A stretch of DNA of 64,000 nt from Apteryx mantelli (GCF_036417845.1 NC_089980.1:112865169-112929168), one strand, 5' to 3'. Shown: positions 13,301-27,811, numbered from the stretch's first letter. Translations and numbers: made by a program. Notes: generated by a model from the letters alone, not told the origin.

Positions 13301-16300
13301 CTCCTCAGATGCCAAACATTTCATAAATCTAGGCTGTAAGTGCTCCGGTGAATTTGCTACTTCAATCTGTGAAGATGGTTTCTGAATTCAGCAGGCTGCA
13401 ACCCTCCCAGCTCTGCCAGCCGTGCCAGCCATGCAGTGCCTCTGTAGCTGCTGAGGCTTAGCCAGGCTTGGACTACTGAGTAGGATCAAAAGCAAGGATC
13501 AGCACGGGGAGCCAGCAGAGAGAGCCTGGCACAGCTAGGAAGCGAGAATGGACCAGCCGAAGGTACATGCTTATCACAAAGAAACGGTGAAAGGCAACTA
13601 GCCGTCTGGTTCTGCCTTCAGCATGTCTCAACCTCATCCAGAGCCTGGAATAGAGGCAGGTTTCTCCTACCAGCAAATATCTGTGAAACCCGGCAGTTAC
13701 ACACATATCTTAGTGTCCTTTTGGGAATGACTCCACGGGGAGGACAGCCCATCTTTTAGTCCATGAGTTCAAATGGCAGAGGTCAGTGCTGTGAATCTAA
13801 AATGTCTAACCTGCCGACAACTGTGGCAAGATGCATAGGATATACATAGTATGTCTGCATTTTCACCTTCCTTTTTTAAACCTAGGAAGTTATACACACA
13901 CCCCCACCACAAACATGGGCCTGCATTACATGAAAATTAACATTGCAAAGTCAGTCCCTCTAATGTCATGAAATGCCAAAATTAAGTTGCCCTGGAAGCT
14001 TAATGTGGCACCCTGTTGTGATACACCTGTTAATGATACAATTGTATTATGTTCTTTTCTAGAGATCCCTACTTCGTTCGCTACACAGCAGCAGGGATTT
14101 CTTAATGAGAATCTCGCCAGGATTTCTATTAGTGCTGTCATTCAGACTGCAGCACCCTGCTCTGTTTACTAAACTCTTTTCCAATATAGCTCTTATTACA
14201 TTAAAAGTGTAATATTTTATGTCATTATTTTGAAAGTTCAGCTCCCAGTAAGATTCAGGTGCAGTTGTGATTGCTAGCACTCAGTATTTCAAGATAGGAA
14301 ACTAAAAAAATGAAAAATATGCAACCTGTGAGAAGTTTGTTTTCTTGCAAAGTTTAAGAAAAGTCCTGCCTCTTATAGGTTTTGTGACAGGGACAGGGAT
14401 AGAGACAAAATCTCTACAGCAACGTCCAGTTGCATTGGCTGGGACACTTCCTTCTCTCCTCTCAAGTTCCTGACCCAACCCTAAAACTCCTGTATTCTGC
14501 AGCAAATATTGCAGAGCCCTTGCAGGGCATAGCCTGTTTCAGCCTCCAGCTCAGCACCAGAAAAGGTACATTTTATCCCCTCACTGGGCATAGTTATCCC
14601 AATGTCCTCGGGCTGTCGCATTTCTGACTGGCTGACTGACTGACTAGGGTATGTTTGCAGAGCACAGAAAAATACCTAAGGCCATCATTGGGAAATGTGA
14701 AGCTGAAAACCCCAAATTCCCTCTGATCTTCCCTAGAATTCACCACCCTATCCAATTCCTACAGGAATGCACACAGGAGAATTCACTCCTCTCTTAAATC
14801 CTTAACAGCAGTTTTATTAGCTTGTTACAACTAGAAGGATCCTGAAGGTGGATGGCTTGACCAAAAATCATACAAGAAGGCAGAGTATCCATTACAATGA
14901 ATGATGACTCCACACATCAGACAACTGATCCAGTTCTGAAATAATATCATACTTTATTATTTTAGATTTAAAAAAAAAGATGACAGTTCAAAACTTATGA
15001 GATTAAAACTTCTCTAACTGCAGCCAATGGACATATAGCCTTTGACTTCAATAGAAATAGAAAATGCCGAAGGAAATCTGAAAAACTTTGAACATTGGAG
15101 TGATTACTCATTGCTGACAATCCTTAGCTTCCCTTCTTTTCCTCCAATTGAATCATGTTAAATCTTTCATGGGCAGTGCATTTCATTACCATTTATTTAT
15201 TTGCAGGCTAGCCTCATACTTTCTCCACAGATTTTTGAGAGGAAGATGAAAAGCTAATCTGTTTCCAGAAACCTATGATAGAAAAACAAAAAACACTCAG
15301 ACAAGCAAACTAACAAAAAATGGAGAAAAAAAGTCTTCCTATGTCTTCTGGAGCAGGCAAGACAGATTGCTGACAACTCCTGGAGAGAGCTGAGAGATGA
15401 GATTACAAAATATCCAGCCTTTATTGACCATCTTCCCTCAGAGCAAGCTATTGCTGCTGCTATCATACTGGCTAATCTGTAATATTGTAGTTACAGCTTT
15501 ATCCATGTATACTCACTCTGTGAAAGACAAATCCATATTGGTAAATAAAACTAATGTGTATGCAGGAGGGTGCTGAAGGTGAGTTGTGTATGACTGGAAC
15601 TTGGTTGTATGTTATTTAGGGGGTTGTGGCACATTACAACAAAGCTGATTTACCAGCTTGCCGCTACCATAAAGATCTCATTTTCTTTTCCTCCTCTTCC
15701 TTTTCCTAGACCCAGTCCCAGCCATACAATCCCATCCCATCCTTTGCATTAGCCCTGTTGCTCTTCAGCACATCTGAGTCAACTCAATAACCCATCAGAA
15801 AATGATTCACCTTTTTTCCAGGTTAATTTTGTTTTGATTCCAGTAAACTGAATTGGCTTGGTGTAGGGTCTGAAAAATGCAAGCCACTGCAAGTGAGGGG
15901 AGGAGGGCCAAGACAGGAGGAGAGGAGAGAAAAGGGCACAGAGCCTCTTCCTCTATGGGGGAATGAGCTGCTAGGTGATCTCAGGCCCTAACATGTACCT
16001 TCAGCCGTGGCAGCCCTGTTGCAGACGTTCTCATTCTTTGTTACTTGCTCTGCAGACTTGTCCTGACAGCCATCTGCAGCCCAGCACTAATCATATAGCC
16101 TGGCTCAGCGGATTGAGCAATAACGTGATATATGCGATATAAAGAACTTAGAGAGAAATTCATTTGGAAATCAGATAGTAAATGTATTTAGCAGCCTAAA
16201 ATGTAGAGTGGTGTCTAGTAGGGTTTTTCCAAAGCATCCAGATATCCCTTGAGAGTTGTACATTTAATTTCAACTGTAGCTCCCTTGTCTTCAAGAATCT

Positions 16301-18100
16301 GGTCCTCACCTCCACACAACCTCCTCTCTCATTCAGGGTCATGTCTTTCTTTCTACAGCAGTCTGAGAAACAAGCGTGGTGCAAACACCAAAGCCACTGC
16401 AGCCCACGGCCCTTGCTACTTCTTCTAACAGTAGCACATAGCAGTGAATGGGAGCAGGAGTGAGACAGCACCCTGCAGAGCAGTTCCTCAAACAATACAA
16501 TTTCACACAGGGAATAGAGCTATTGCGTTCATACTCCATCCATTCTTTTCAGGACCTGAAGATCTCTCTAAGGAATACAAGCTGCCAAAGAAAAATACAG
16601 GTAGGATGTAAAATTTGAATACTTGAACTACTCAGTGGAAGAGAAACACTTCCTTTTTTGATCTAGTTGGTTTACTTGCTCAGAATGGGAATGACATATT
16701 GACATTTTAGCTTCATTAGTATTTGCTGACCAAGTTAAGTGCATGTCTTTTCTCTTGAAATGTCTGAAACATGCTTAGGCTTATTAACAAATGTAATCCT
16801 CTGTAATAAGCAAGATCTCTCTAGGATTTTGAACAACTATTTTGTGATTTAGTTAAAGCCTTCTCCCTGTTGGGGTGTCACAGAATTATATGGCTCTTGC
16901 TTGTGAAAAGCAAAGTTAGAGCAGGCCTGTGGAATAGAAGTCACGGGAAATTTGATGAGTACAAAGGTTTCTAATAGGATAATTCGTATGACCACAAGCT
17001 GCAGTATTGTCAACAACTAAAAGGCAAGTTATAAGGTGCCATAATTCCTGTACCAAAGCCCAAGAAGAAATTAACTAGTATTAGACTAAATTATTTGGAG
17101 GAGCGAGTCTTTTGGCTGGCTATTACATCTGGTGTTCCTTCTATACCTCTGTTCCTATATGACTAGAATAGCCTACATTGTGTCTCTCTGCAGACGTGAC
17201 TGCTTCTGCCCCATGTGATCCTTTCAGGCTTTTCTGTCCCTTTGCATTCAGCATGAATTCACACTGTGCACAAAAAACATGAGAAGCATGGTCCTGGCAC
17301 TGCTCTCGGCACTGGCCTTACAGTCTCTACAGGGAGCGAGAGCGCAGATTGATCCTATGATCCGAATTTTGGAATAAGCCAGTGAATAGCTGCTAATCCC
17401 AAGAGCAAAACAGACTGTAATTCTGATGTCAGCACTACTGAGCATGGGAGCACTGGGGGGTTGGCAGGGAGACAGTTTCCTTTTTACACAACTGAGCAAA
17501 GTACAATTCTTGTGATAAAACATTACAGTACATTACATGTTATTTGGGGCAAGGGTAAAATTTCCCCTAGTCTTATCGTTGCGTCTGATACAGTCTTTGG
17601 CAGAAATGAGGATCTGGACAAAGATTAAAAAAGATACGGATGTGAACAACTGGGTTACCACATAGACATTGTGGTATTACTGGCAGTAATCGCAAGGGTT
17701 AGCATTTGAAGCATATAATCACTTACAGGCATTGAAGAGAAACCAGGCAATTATTTTCTATAAACCTTAAATACTAGAACAATGGAGCCTTTAGGGATTT
17801 AATAATGCAAAGCACAGTTTGGATTCCAACTCTTACCTCACCTGCTAAGCTTTAACTATTTCTTCATACTTAAAATAAAAAACCTCCATGAATGCCACAT
17901 GAAAGGCATATATATTACAAAGCCTGAGCTGAACAAGTGAATATAAACAACTGAAAAATAAACATTGCACAAAGTCAATATGCAAGGTTATTAGCACATA
18001 CACAATTATACAGAAGTGTAGAGCTATTTTGAATTTTATTTGCATGTCTTTATTATTTTATGATCGTAGCTTTAGTACCAGCTGTGGAACGGCCAAGAGA
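10300..18100. other. Flanking DNA, no gene seen
   Basis: Mostly AT-rich noncoding sequence. Apart from a 49-base tandem duplication at 13092-13189, a short GAGAG-type purine repeat near 10853-10871 and a TGAC repeat near 14633-14643, I see no structured features. Confidence 0.5.
13092..13189. repeat. 49-base tandem duplication (two copies)
   Basis: The segment ending at 13140 is repeated immediately in 13141-13189. The last 34 bases of each copy (13107-13140 and 13156-13189) differ at only three or four positions and share GAGAACAAGAC and GAAATATGCCATTTTT. The first 15 bases are more diverged. Confidence 0.8.
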
Positions 18101-18840
18101 ATATGGTTTGTCAGCCCTCCCAAAGGAGTCAATCTGAGAAGGGGCTAGGACACAGCACACACTTCATTTACCTGCTCCTTTGACCTTCTCCACCGGGAGA
18201 TCAGTAGGTCACCAGCCCTCTCCGAGTGCTGTGTCAAGGGTTTGCTAGGGAATATACTTTGGCCAACTGGTATCTCATTAGTCCTGCCCTTCTCAACAGC
18301 CCCTTCAACAGGGTGCTCTCTCCTGTACTTCCCAGTCACCAGAGCTCCCATCTGAAACTCTTTTCCGAGTTACAGTCCAGAATTTCACCAAGGACTCAGT
18401 TTCATGAGCGCTTAAAGTTGGGAGAAGGTAGGAATGCCACTGACCAGTTCCCCACTCTGGTTCCCCATGCGGGTGTGCAATGATTGTGCCAGCACAAGCA
18501 CAGGGGAAGGGCGAGAGCAGGACTACACAGAAAGTCTGCTGAACTGCTGCCTCGTTCACGTCTCCGGGTCTCTACGGAAATAGTCCTCCAGCTGAGGCAC
18601 GAGCGGCAGAGGAAGCACCATGGCTGTGCCTGCACCGTGGAGCAGGGCAGCTTTGGGCCTCCAAAAGACTTTGATGGAGAGGTGGTCACACCACCACTGC
18701 CGGCGTCCGTCGGCAGGTATCAGCACTCTTTCTCACATAGTAATTTAGTGGCAGACTTCATGGGAAACTTCGGCTCTTCCTTTAAGATAAGTATCTCAAC
18801 CCCTGTTGGTTGGGACCTACAACTAAGGTAAAGCAGTTGT
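18100..18840. other. GC-richer intergenic patch
   Basis: About 700 bases richer in GC and CpG than the surroundings, with open frames on both strands (115 codons at 18484-18831 plus, 95 at 18402-18689 minus). I recognise no product. It may be an old exon-like or regulatory patch, or simply compositional. Confidence 0.35.
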
Positions 18841-18982
18841 TATTCTTGGTACTTAAATTAAGCACCCTGAATCCCACCCAAAGTATCTTGACATGTCTGC
18901 TCCTCAGTTTCTCTACCTGTATTTACCTATCTACCTGAGTTATTTATGATTACTCCCACTTGGCAGTTCCTCAGAGATGCTA

Positions 18983-19061
18983 ACAATAAAATAATAAAAA
19001 TAATACAATAAAATAATAATAAAATAAATAATAAAAATAATAAAATAATAAAATAATTAAA
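18983..19061. repeat. AT-only (AATAAA/AAT)n microsatellite
   Basis: About 79 bases of AAT and AAAAT units with a single C, an imperfect A/T microsatellite. It contains many AATAAA strings, which are a consequence of the repeat and not poly-A signals. Confidence 0.85.
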
Positions 19062-22000
19062 AGTGTTGTAATCCTAGGTACTAGACCAACTTTTTAAATT
19101 GTATCAATTACTCTATTTGGTTAGAGAAATTTCAGAAAAGGTATATTTAGTATTTTCTGTTTTACTTATCTTTGAAATGCAGTCTTGAAACCATTTCTGA
19201 TTTCTCTGCAGAAGAGAGACTCTGACAGGTATTTGGCTGGTAATTGGAAATACCATGGAGGTATGAATGGTGACAAAAGTTAATTACAATGAATGCATTA
19301 TAACAAATATTCATTTTTCCTCTCAGTGTTCTTCTCTTCCAAAGTTTCTTTTTAACATTTTGATTTTGCACTGATCTCTGTCTAAAACCTTTAGAAAATC
19401 ACCAAGTATCCAAATTCATCAAAGAGAAAAGGAGAATGCATTTCCAGTAGTTGACATTTTTCAGATTTTCAGTAGAACTTTGTACTCAATGCAAAGTAGG
19501 CTATACACAACATACAATAAGAAGCAGATAAGATGAAAATATTTGGTAATTAAAGATTTTGAGATAAACTTACAGCTGCGAAAGGTGTAACTGATGTCTG
19601 CAGACTGTTCAGAGTTTGATTATTAGGGGACTATTTTCTCCACTCCTGCTATTTAAGGTATCCTGGTTTTCAATATATTCTTGAAAAAAAATCCTTTGGT
19701 GCAATATTATATCTGAAAAGAGATTACTCTGCACTAGCTATCAAAAGCCATAGGTCAGACATGAACTAAGGTATGGTACTCAGTAGAAGTCTGAAATTGT
19801 TTTTCAAAAGTTTTATAATGGAAGCCATTACTAAATAGTATTATTATATAAAGCTTGTAAGTTATTCTTCTTGTCGTGTGAACAGTGGGTTAGTCTTTAA
19901 GGAAACTGATGTCCTGGTTATTAGGAACAGATATGGAAAGTACCAAAGGGTATTTGCTGTCTGCCTCAGTCTCACTAACCAGTTGCAGTTCTTGAGATTA
20001 AGCTACTGTCTGGGACTTGATACTCTGGAAAAACAATCAATGGAATAAAAATTGTGCATATGTTTTTTGTGACCATCCCTGCTTCAAGTTGACAGAAAGA
20101 TTAGGTGTTCAAGGCAGATCATTTTTTGACACCCTTGACTTATTTAGAGGCTTAGAAAGCTTTCACTATAGCATTTGAATAATTCTTATCAAATCCTACT
20201 CTGCTATCTCAGTTTCTTCCTGAAGGTTACCTTGTTTCCTGCTGCTGTTTTATCTAAGGTATGAACACCTGTATGCAGGGCCATTTAAAATACAAGAGGG
20301 TTATTCCCATTTGGTTCATTGTTACACAGCCAAAAGCTAGCAGAATGAATGATCTTGTAAATATTGACTATTTCTACCGCAAATCAATCAACTGTAACAT
20401 AAAGCATAGTAACAATACTGAATGGTTAAAGGAGACAGAACTGCAACTCACAAAAGGCTGCCATGCAATGAACAAATTCACAAAGGGGAAAAAAAGACCA
20501 GAGTCCGTCTTGGGAAATCTGTGATATTTCCAGCTTCGCAGATCTATTACTGTGGTAGTTCAGTATCTTGAGCTGGACCTGACCTGAATATGTGTAGGCA
20601 CAGAAGACTCTGAAATTGGTACTGGATAACTACATATCTCCCAGATGTCCACTTTCCCTAGTGGGGGAGAATTCACTGCATCAGAACATGTGAAACTGCT
20701 CCCAGAAGTGGAAGAAGCTCGTGGCTCCAGGTTGGTGCTGCACAGGGGGACGTGCCTGCAGGTGGGCTTGTCCAAGCCCAGGCTGCCCGCGATGGGCCGT
20801 CCCAAGCAGGGAGCACAGTGCCAAGCTACAGCCCTTCTGCCTCTCTGTGATGCTCTGCTGGATCTAGCACAGCAGGTCACAGGCTGAGCTTTTATTTTCT
20901 GGTCTGGAAATACCTAAGATGGAAAATGTGTTAAAACCTAGATAAGAGCTGTGTTACTAATGCATCTTACTTAACAATTCTGCTTTTTCCATTATGGAAA
21001 TACATTTTATTCATAGCTGTATAAAATAAACATGATACAATTTGTATATGGCAGGAAAAAAGGCATTTGCTAAAGAGAAAAACATGATTTATTTGTTATA
21101 CTTTTCAACTGACTTTGAAATGTCTCAACTAATATTCAATTAATATGTAGGGTCTTACAGATTGTTTTCAGGAGAGGATAAGTTGATCACGGAGTTAGGA
21201 CTTCTTGGTGTACCCTCTTTTAGCACAAGTACACAGACCTCTATTCCTACCTATGGAATCCTAAACTCAAATAATCAAAGAATTTGTTTCTTTGTGAAAC
21301 TGCACACATCTCTGAATTCAGTCCTCTGTAAAACTTACCTGTCAATAACACCTCTGGGTGGATTTTGCAGACACCTCTTGTTTCAGGCTGTGCCTTCTAT
21401 TGTTTCTCCTATCTTTCTGCAAAAGGAATCTCGTTGCTTCTGATATTCATTATGAATGAAATGACATGTTAAAGGTAATAAATTTGCATGCAGAGAGGAT
21501 GATGAGGTAGTCAGTTTTCTGCTTTGGTATTGAGCACCCAGCATTCTTTTATTTTATTGTATATTACACAGTTATGATTTATTAAATACAAACAGTTAGG
21601 TCAGCCCTTTGGAAAACAACATGAAGGCAGTCCTATAATTCAGATCTTCCAGCTTAGAAGATGCTGAAAACAAGATAAACTGGGAAATAATTTGGAAGTT
21701 CTTACTTTCTCCTTTTATCAGTAATTCATATCTTGTAGCCATCACCAAAGAAGACAATCTTCAGGAGAGATTAGGAGGCAGTGATAGATAAAGTGGGAAG
21801 AGAGGGTATCTCCGAGGGAACAGGTAGTGGCAGGAGAAGAGACACAGACAGGACTGAAAGATGAAGAGAATGCAATGGCCATCACTGCGCCAGACTACTC
21901 TGTGATATAGTGGCTCAGTAACTCTCACGCTGAATTAGTACACACTACGGTTTCTGCTGTTAACACTAGTGGTATTCATGACATGATTAAGTATACCAGA

Positions 22001-25000
22001 TTTAACCAAGAAACCATAATCATATACTGTGCACAGTCACAGTGAAAGAATATACGAGCTACTAAGAAACTAGAAATACAAGTTCTTTGCAGAACGAACA
22101 TGGTGATGGTCAAAGTTTTGAAAAAAATGTGATAATTTTCACTTTTCACATAAATGCATTGAACTTTATACACTGAATTGTACACGACATTCCTGTTGAA
22201 GTGTGTAAGTAAAACCCTCCAACCCTCAAAACCAATAGTATGAATAAAAATCCCACAAAAATTAGAAATGTGCCACTCAGACTCATGGCAAAATTTAATC
22301 CTACTGCACTATTTTCAATACATCGGGTGGAAAAGCAACAGGCCAAGGACAAGAAAAGGAAAAGTTTTAAGGCAATACAGAGAAGTCACAACAGTGTATT
22401 TCACACACTAACAGAGAAGTTAGCTAAGAGAGGATTTACTACTGTAACTTTGATTGGAATAGGTCCTTCTTAGTCATCTTCCTGGCTGCAGGACAGGAAG
22501 ACCAAAACATTCTTCAGTTGAATCTTTTCAATGTTGTGACCTCCTCCAAACAGATTATTTAATACACGTCACTAGGTAACAAGATTTCTCCATCAAGAGA
22601 TAAGTGCTTGAGCACAGATCTCTCCAGTGCTTCATTAGAAATGTGGAGACTTTCTAGCCTCAAAAGAGGCAGTCTTCACATCTCACCTGAGTCATTTATG
22701 CTGTACACAGGTGCAGGTCATAAATTACACCTGGAAACATATAAACTTCATCAGAAAAGACAATGATATTTTTTTCTACCAAATGTGTTATTCTGAATTT
22801 TTGAAAGTGGATTGTTCCAATTGAACTCGTTTGATTTTATTCCCAGAATTACATAACATTCAGAAACGTCAACTCAATAATCACCTTGAACAATGCTACT
22901 CTAAAATTTTTTCAGATTATTCATGAAGAAAGACAAACCTTTCTTTCTTCCCTGTAATAACAGCCTCATCATAAGACATCTACTTTTTACTTCTAATGAC
23001 AGCCAGTAAGAGAAAGCATTCTGTAGGAGTGGTCTCAGCCGTGATTCTACAGATCTTTCATCTTTCCAAGTGGGTATATTCCACATGTGCAGAGTTACTC
23101 AATATAGATTTAGTGGCAGCTGATTTTAACTGCTTTGCAGATACACAAAAGATAAAGTGGGTTGTTCTAAGTGGAATTTCTAGAATGTCAGGAACATATA
23201 TGATCCTTAAGGCCAGATCCTCACTATTGCAAGTACCATGCCATATATTCTTTTTCCACAGACTCCAGCCTAAAAGTACATAGGCTTTTCTCCTTCACTA
23301 CTCCGACTGGAAAGCTGTTCCAGATCCCCACTCATTTTCATCTAGTTTTCAATTGCTGATAGTTTTCTAACGGTTTTCAAAGCAAGGATCAGTACAAACT
23401 CCTGTGATTTTGTAACTTCAGTACAACTTTATTTCTTAAAATGTTTTTGTTCCCTGGCACAGATGTTTCTTGGTATCATCATGCTGTATCAACAGCACCA
23501 TAAACAAGAAGCTAAATCTTACCTGGAAAAGATTTTCCAATCTCTGAAAAGAATAAACAATATTTCCTTATTACCACTTGATGCAGACAATTTATGTTCC
23601 TTTTCGTACTAGGCAAGACTTCTCCATTAAGCTTCTGTCCTAAAAGAGAACAAGGAGGAGAACAAAAAAATGAAAAGCTGGTATTTGTTTATCTAGATAT
23701 ATAACTGAATTAGAGCAATTATTTTAATTGCTTAAACTGAGCACAAAATAAAAAAAAATCCAGCTTTAAAATCTAATAAAATCACACTCCCTGTTCTAAC
23801 TTCCAAAATAAATACTAATTTGCTATTTGATCAGTAGACACTGCTTCAGGAATCAGTAATAGTCTCTAGCTGGAACTAAAGAGCAGCTACTCAAGAGATA
23901 AAGAACTAGGAAAGTGGTATGGCCTAGTTATAAAACAGATCTTGTTGGAGTAAAGTGAGAGCTTAAGGGGAGTTTGGACTGCATCTACTGTTATAAAAGC
24001 TTCATGTTGCTAAATTCAGGCAAAGGGAATTTTTCAGGAGGAGATATTTCTCCCCTGCAAAATGCTTTTCTAGCAAAAGATTCATCTTAAAGATGAAGCT
24101 AGAAGAAGCTTTTCCTTTGAACTGTCCAGAGAAAATAGTGAAGTCTCAGGGGCTAGGAAGTTGGTATACAGCTAAGCTAATAAAATCATCAAAAGTATTG
24201 CCTGCATGTTTGGCAATCTTTCTTTGACATTGAGTGTACAGGAAATAATTATATATCATTATGCACATATGCATATATTAAACAATATTTGTGCATCCCC
24301 TGAAGTCATATTCCATATTATGCATAAATGAACATTTCTACATGGGATGTTGTCAGCCTTAGAATGGCTTATACTCCTCTTCCATGCCACAATCCCCTAC
24401 ACAGAAAAAGACCTATATATATTCTAGTACTGTCAGAAAACATATGTTTAGAACTGAAGGAAGAAAAAAAATTCAGCTGAAGACAGTAAACACCTCATAA
24501 ACATAACTGACTTGCCACACAGTTATGCTAAAGATTACGATGTGAGAAAACATAACTATAATTTTTATCAGTTTTACTGGTGGAGAAGGAAAATATCTCA
24601 GATTTCTATTATAGACAGAGTACTAATTCTGTAGTTCATAAGGCTACAAATAAAGTGCACATGAACTGTACAAATGAAAAACAGCAGATAATGGCACAGA
24701 AATAACATGAAAATAAGCATAGTATAAATGTGCAGAAAGATAGCTACTGAAAATGCACTCTTGAACTCCAGGACAAAGAGTAGCATAAGTGCATAGTTCA
24801 AGACTACAGATTGCTTAACAGCACCCTACATTATAATAAAGCTCATCTTAGTTTGGGAATTTTGTATATGCTGCTGGAAACGTACAGAATGATTATAGTC
24901 AATTAAAGACAGCACACTAAAAGCAGCAGGGATCATACCAAATACCTGGTTCTTTCAAAAATGTGTCTCAGCAATGTAGTGCTCTATCAGCCAAGTGAAC

Positions 25001-27390
25001 TACGAGCAAGAATCCTAAATAACACAGACAGGCATTGCTAGATTCATGAGACAACAACGTAAGCTTGCTCTGATATAATAATGTTTGCTCTGAAACCAGG
25101 CTTGACTGCCCCAAGGAATGGAAAGGGGCCAACATAGCTGGGAGAAAAGTAATTTTAGGCAGCAACTACACACATTTGTCATTGCTGGGGCTCCTAAGGT
25201 GCTGCAGCTGGAAATTAAAGCTGTGGAAAACCTGAGGCAGGGCAGCAGGGTGGTGGCACCGTGTTGCAAATCTTAATCTTTTGGAGCAGCTGTCCTCAAA
25301 AACACCGGGTGGCGCATAAAGTGACTTTTTGTCCACGTGACCCTAGAACAAAGTAGAACGTGGCTTTTGCATGAGGGATATGCTTCATCCCATCCCTGTT
25401 GTCGAGCTTGAGAGTTTGACTTCCTGAGTTCTGAAAAAGAAAAAGGCTATGGGATTTTTTTAACTAAAGGAAAAGGATGATTTTCTTTTCCTCCTTCACA
25501 CAAACTCAACAGGCCTTCTCCAGATCTACAGCAGTATCAACAATAGCAGAATTGCTTTCAGTTAGACATCGGCCATGAAAATTTTAGCCAAAAATAGGAG
25601 TCTCAAAAAAGTCATAAATCCCTAAAAACAGGGCATTATAGATGAAATCAACTTGTAATTTTAATTATAGCACTTGTTCTTGTTACAATGGCTATTGTCA
25701 AGGCTGCCCTTGTCACACAAACTTAAGCCATCAAACAAAATAACCAAGATATAAACATTTTACTTACAAGTGGTTTTACTTTAATATTTAGTATTTTCAA
25801 CTAGTGCATTTTCAATTTATTATTTTAATGTGTTGGGAGCTTGTTTTATCCTTGAGGCACCTCATATCATGGAATAAAGACAATTAGGCAGTTTTTGTCG
25901 GTTCAGTCATTCTGTTAATGAAATATCTAATTCATCCATTAGCAGGCTATATCACAATTTAAATATTCTACCAATCCTCAGACTCTGAACTATGCTATCC
26001 TACTGCATACCAGCCATGCTTTTCCCAAAGGCCTGCAAAGAATGAGCTGCATAAGTACAGTGAAAACTAGGGTTCAGGCATAATGAATTTCACATTCTGA
26101 GTCTTTGTTGTGTGCTTTGCAAACCTGCTTATATCCCTCACCTTTCAGTAGTATCTTTAACGAACTTCTGAGAGGTGAGAGTCTTTCTCTTCATATAATA
26201 TTAATTTGTTTATTTCTGTCTCTTCATTTAGAAAACATTTTAAATGGTGCTGATATGCCTTTCTTTATTTTATATCATATCTAAAACATATGGCATTTCC
26301 CTGCTTCCTCTTTATTTTGAGTTGAATGTTGTTCAGATTCTCTCCCAGACAATTCTCAGATAACTAACTTATTTTTAACATCCTCATAGTCTGGCCTTTT
26401 CTGGGCACAACAGGATGCGGTCACAGCTTACTGAGACAGACTGAGCAGAAGTATCTCAGGAAGATAAGGCATCTTTCTAGTTTCATTCCAGACATTCAAA
26501 ATATCTGTATTCACCTGTTTTTTCAGATATATGTTCTGATTTATATTACTTCAAGTACAAACAGTTTTCTGTACACTGTCCATACTTTAAGACCATTAGT
26601 TAGGACCTCTTAGTAACACTTTTATCACATAATCATTCCTTTCATCAGAAACATCAGATTGGTCAAATCAGAAAACGGGACACCAAACAGGACACCCACC
26701 AAACATGACACCACTCTTGATTCCTGGCTGACCTTGCTCACATATGCAGGGTCAAGCTGATGGCCAGATTTGGGACCAAGGTTTTCCCCATGCCAAGCTA
26801 GCATGAAACCATGGTGGTTGTATGCTCATTTGCAGCCTGAGAAAGGCACATTAATTGCAGGATCATTGAAGTATACCTTATTTAATCAGTTCTCTGATAC
26901 TGCAGAGATTGGGAGCACTGGTATTGCATTGCAATTTCCTGTTCTGAATATGAAATATATGTATGCCAAATCTCACCAGGACCTCACTGAGGTCGCTTGG
27001 CTTTAATGCATGGGAGTATATTGGTGAAATATGTAAAACAGTATTGTGCACTTTTTCTGGTCTTCATTTTTACATGTCTTTGGAAAGGAGGTGACCTTTT
27101 CTCCAGTTTCTCAGCTTTTCTGGTGACATTTATGCCAGGCTTAGCCTGGTTGCATTCCTCTGCGTTTTTTTTCTTCCTAGGCAGTCATCTTGCTCAGTGC
27201 CTCTGCTTCATTGATTTCCTCTAGAGATGCACTGTTATCAGAGATAGGCACTAACAGTAGTTTTAAGGTGCCAGGAAAAAGCTGCCGGAACAATTTAAAG
27301 GTTTTTTGTGAGAAATAACACTAAGGATTAGCTTTACTTTTTCCTCTCTCCGTGCGGTAGCACGTTATTTAAAGCATTACGAACCTTGCT
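19062..27390. other. Proximal upstream flank of GCLC, no gene seen
   Basis: AT-rich noncoding sequence with a GC-richer patch at about 20640-20890. An E-box CACGTG lies at 25334-25339 and a TGACnnnGC match at 26729-26737, both isolated. No open frame exceeds about 106 codons and none is recognisable. Confidence 0.5.
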
Positions 27391-27398
27391 GTTAGCGG

Positions 27399-27408
27399 GG
27401 GACTCTCC
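27399..27408 (+). promoter_or_regulatory. NF-kappaB-like site
   Basis: GGGACTCTCC matches GGGRNNYYCC exactly and lies at the 5' edge of the CpG island, about 630 bases upstream of the ATG. NF-kappaB involvement in GCLC expression is known in mammals. A single short match is weak evidence. Confidence 0.3.
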
Positions 27409-27420
27409 ACTCCTGCCAGC

Positions 27421-27435
27421 CGGGCCGGGCCGGGC
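27421..27435. repeat. (CGGGC)3 tract
   Basis: Three perfect copies of a GC-only pentamer at the upstream edge of the CpG island, immediately before the ACCGC array. Confidence 0.7.
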
Positions 27436-27440
27436 CTTGC

Positions 27441-27470
27441 ACCGCACCGCACCGCACCGCACCGCACCGC
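27441..27470. repeat. (ACCGC)6 pentanucleotide microsatellite
   Basis: Six perfect tandem copies of ACCGC in 30 bases, in the CpG island about 570 bases upstream of the GCLC start codon. Confidence 0.9.
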
Positions 27471-27772
27471 CGGCCGTCGCGAGCCTCGCCGCCCGCCCGC
27501 CCGCGGCCGTTCCCCCCGGAAGAGGCCTGTCCGCGCCCGTCTCCGGAGGGCCCTAGCAGTAACTGAGGGAACACGGCGGAGCGTTTCAGCACACAGCTGG
27601 AAGCACCGTGGCGTCTTTAATCTACAGCAGCCTCTTTAAGACAAAACCCATACTGCTGCGCTGCGCGTTCCTCCACCCCCTCCCGGGCATTCCCAGCGCT
27701 GCCAGGGACGAGCCGGGCCGGACGCGGCGCGGGCCGGGCGCCGCCGGCGCTGCGGCGGGCGGCAGTGTAGTG

Positions 27773-27802
27773 CAGCGCAACGCAGCGCAGCGCAGCGCAG
27801 CG
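27773..27802. repeat. (CAGCG)6 pentanucleotide microsatellite
   Basis: Six tandem pentamers, five CAGCG and one CAACG (the second), lying 35 bases upstream of the ARE. A repeat this close to regulatory sites may vary in length among individuals. Confidence 0.88.
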
Positions 27803-27811
27803 GCGCGGGCC

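Noticed and set aside
18983-19061. Multiple AATAAA strings as polyadenylation signals of an upstream gene
   Set aside because: They are produced by the A/T microsatellite, and no coding sequence ends nearby.
26729-26737. Second ARE-like core TGACCTTGC upstream of the promoter
   Set aside because: The flanks do not fit an extended ARE and the core is short enough to occur by chance; it equally fits a nuclear-receptor half site.
1-27390. Search for KLHL31 or another neighbouring gene upstream of GCLC
   Set aside because: KLHL31 coding exons are long, and no long open frame or Kelch-like sequence is present; a 3' UTR alone cannot be recognised without transcript data.
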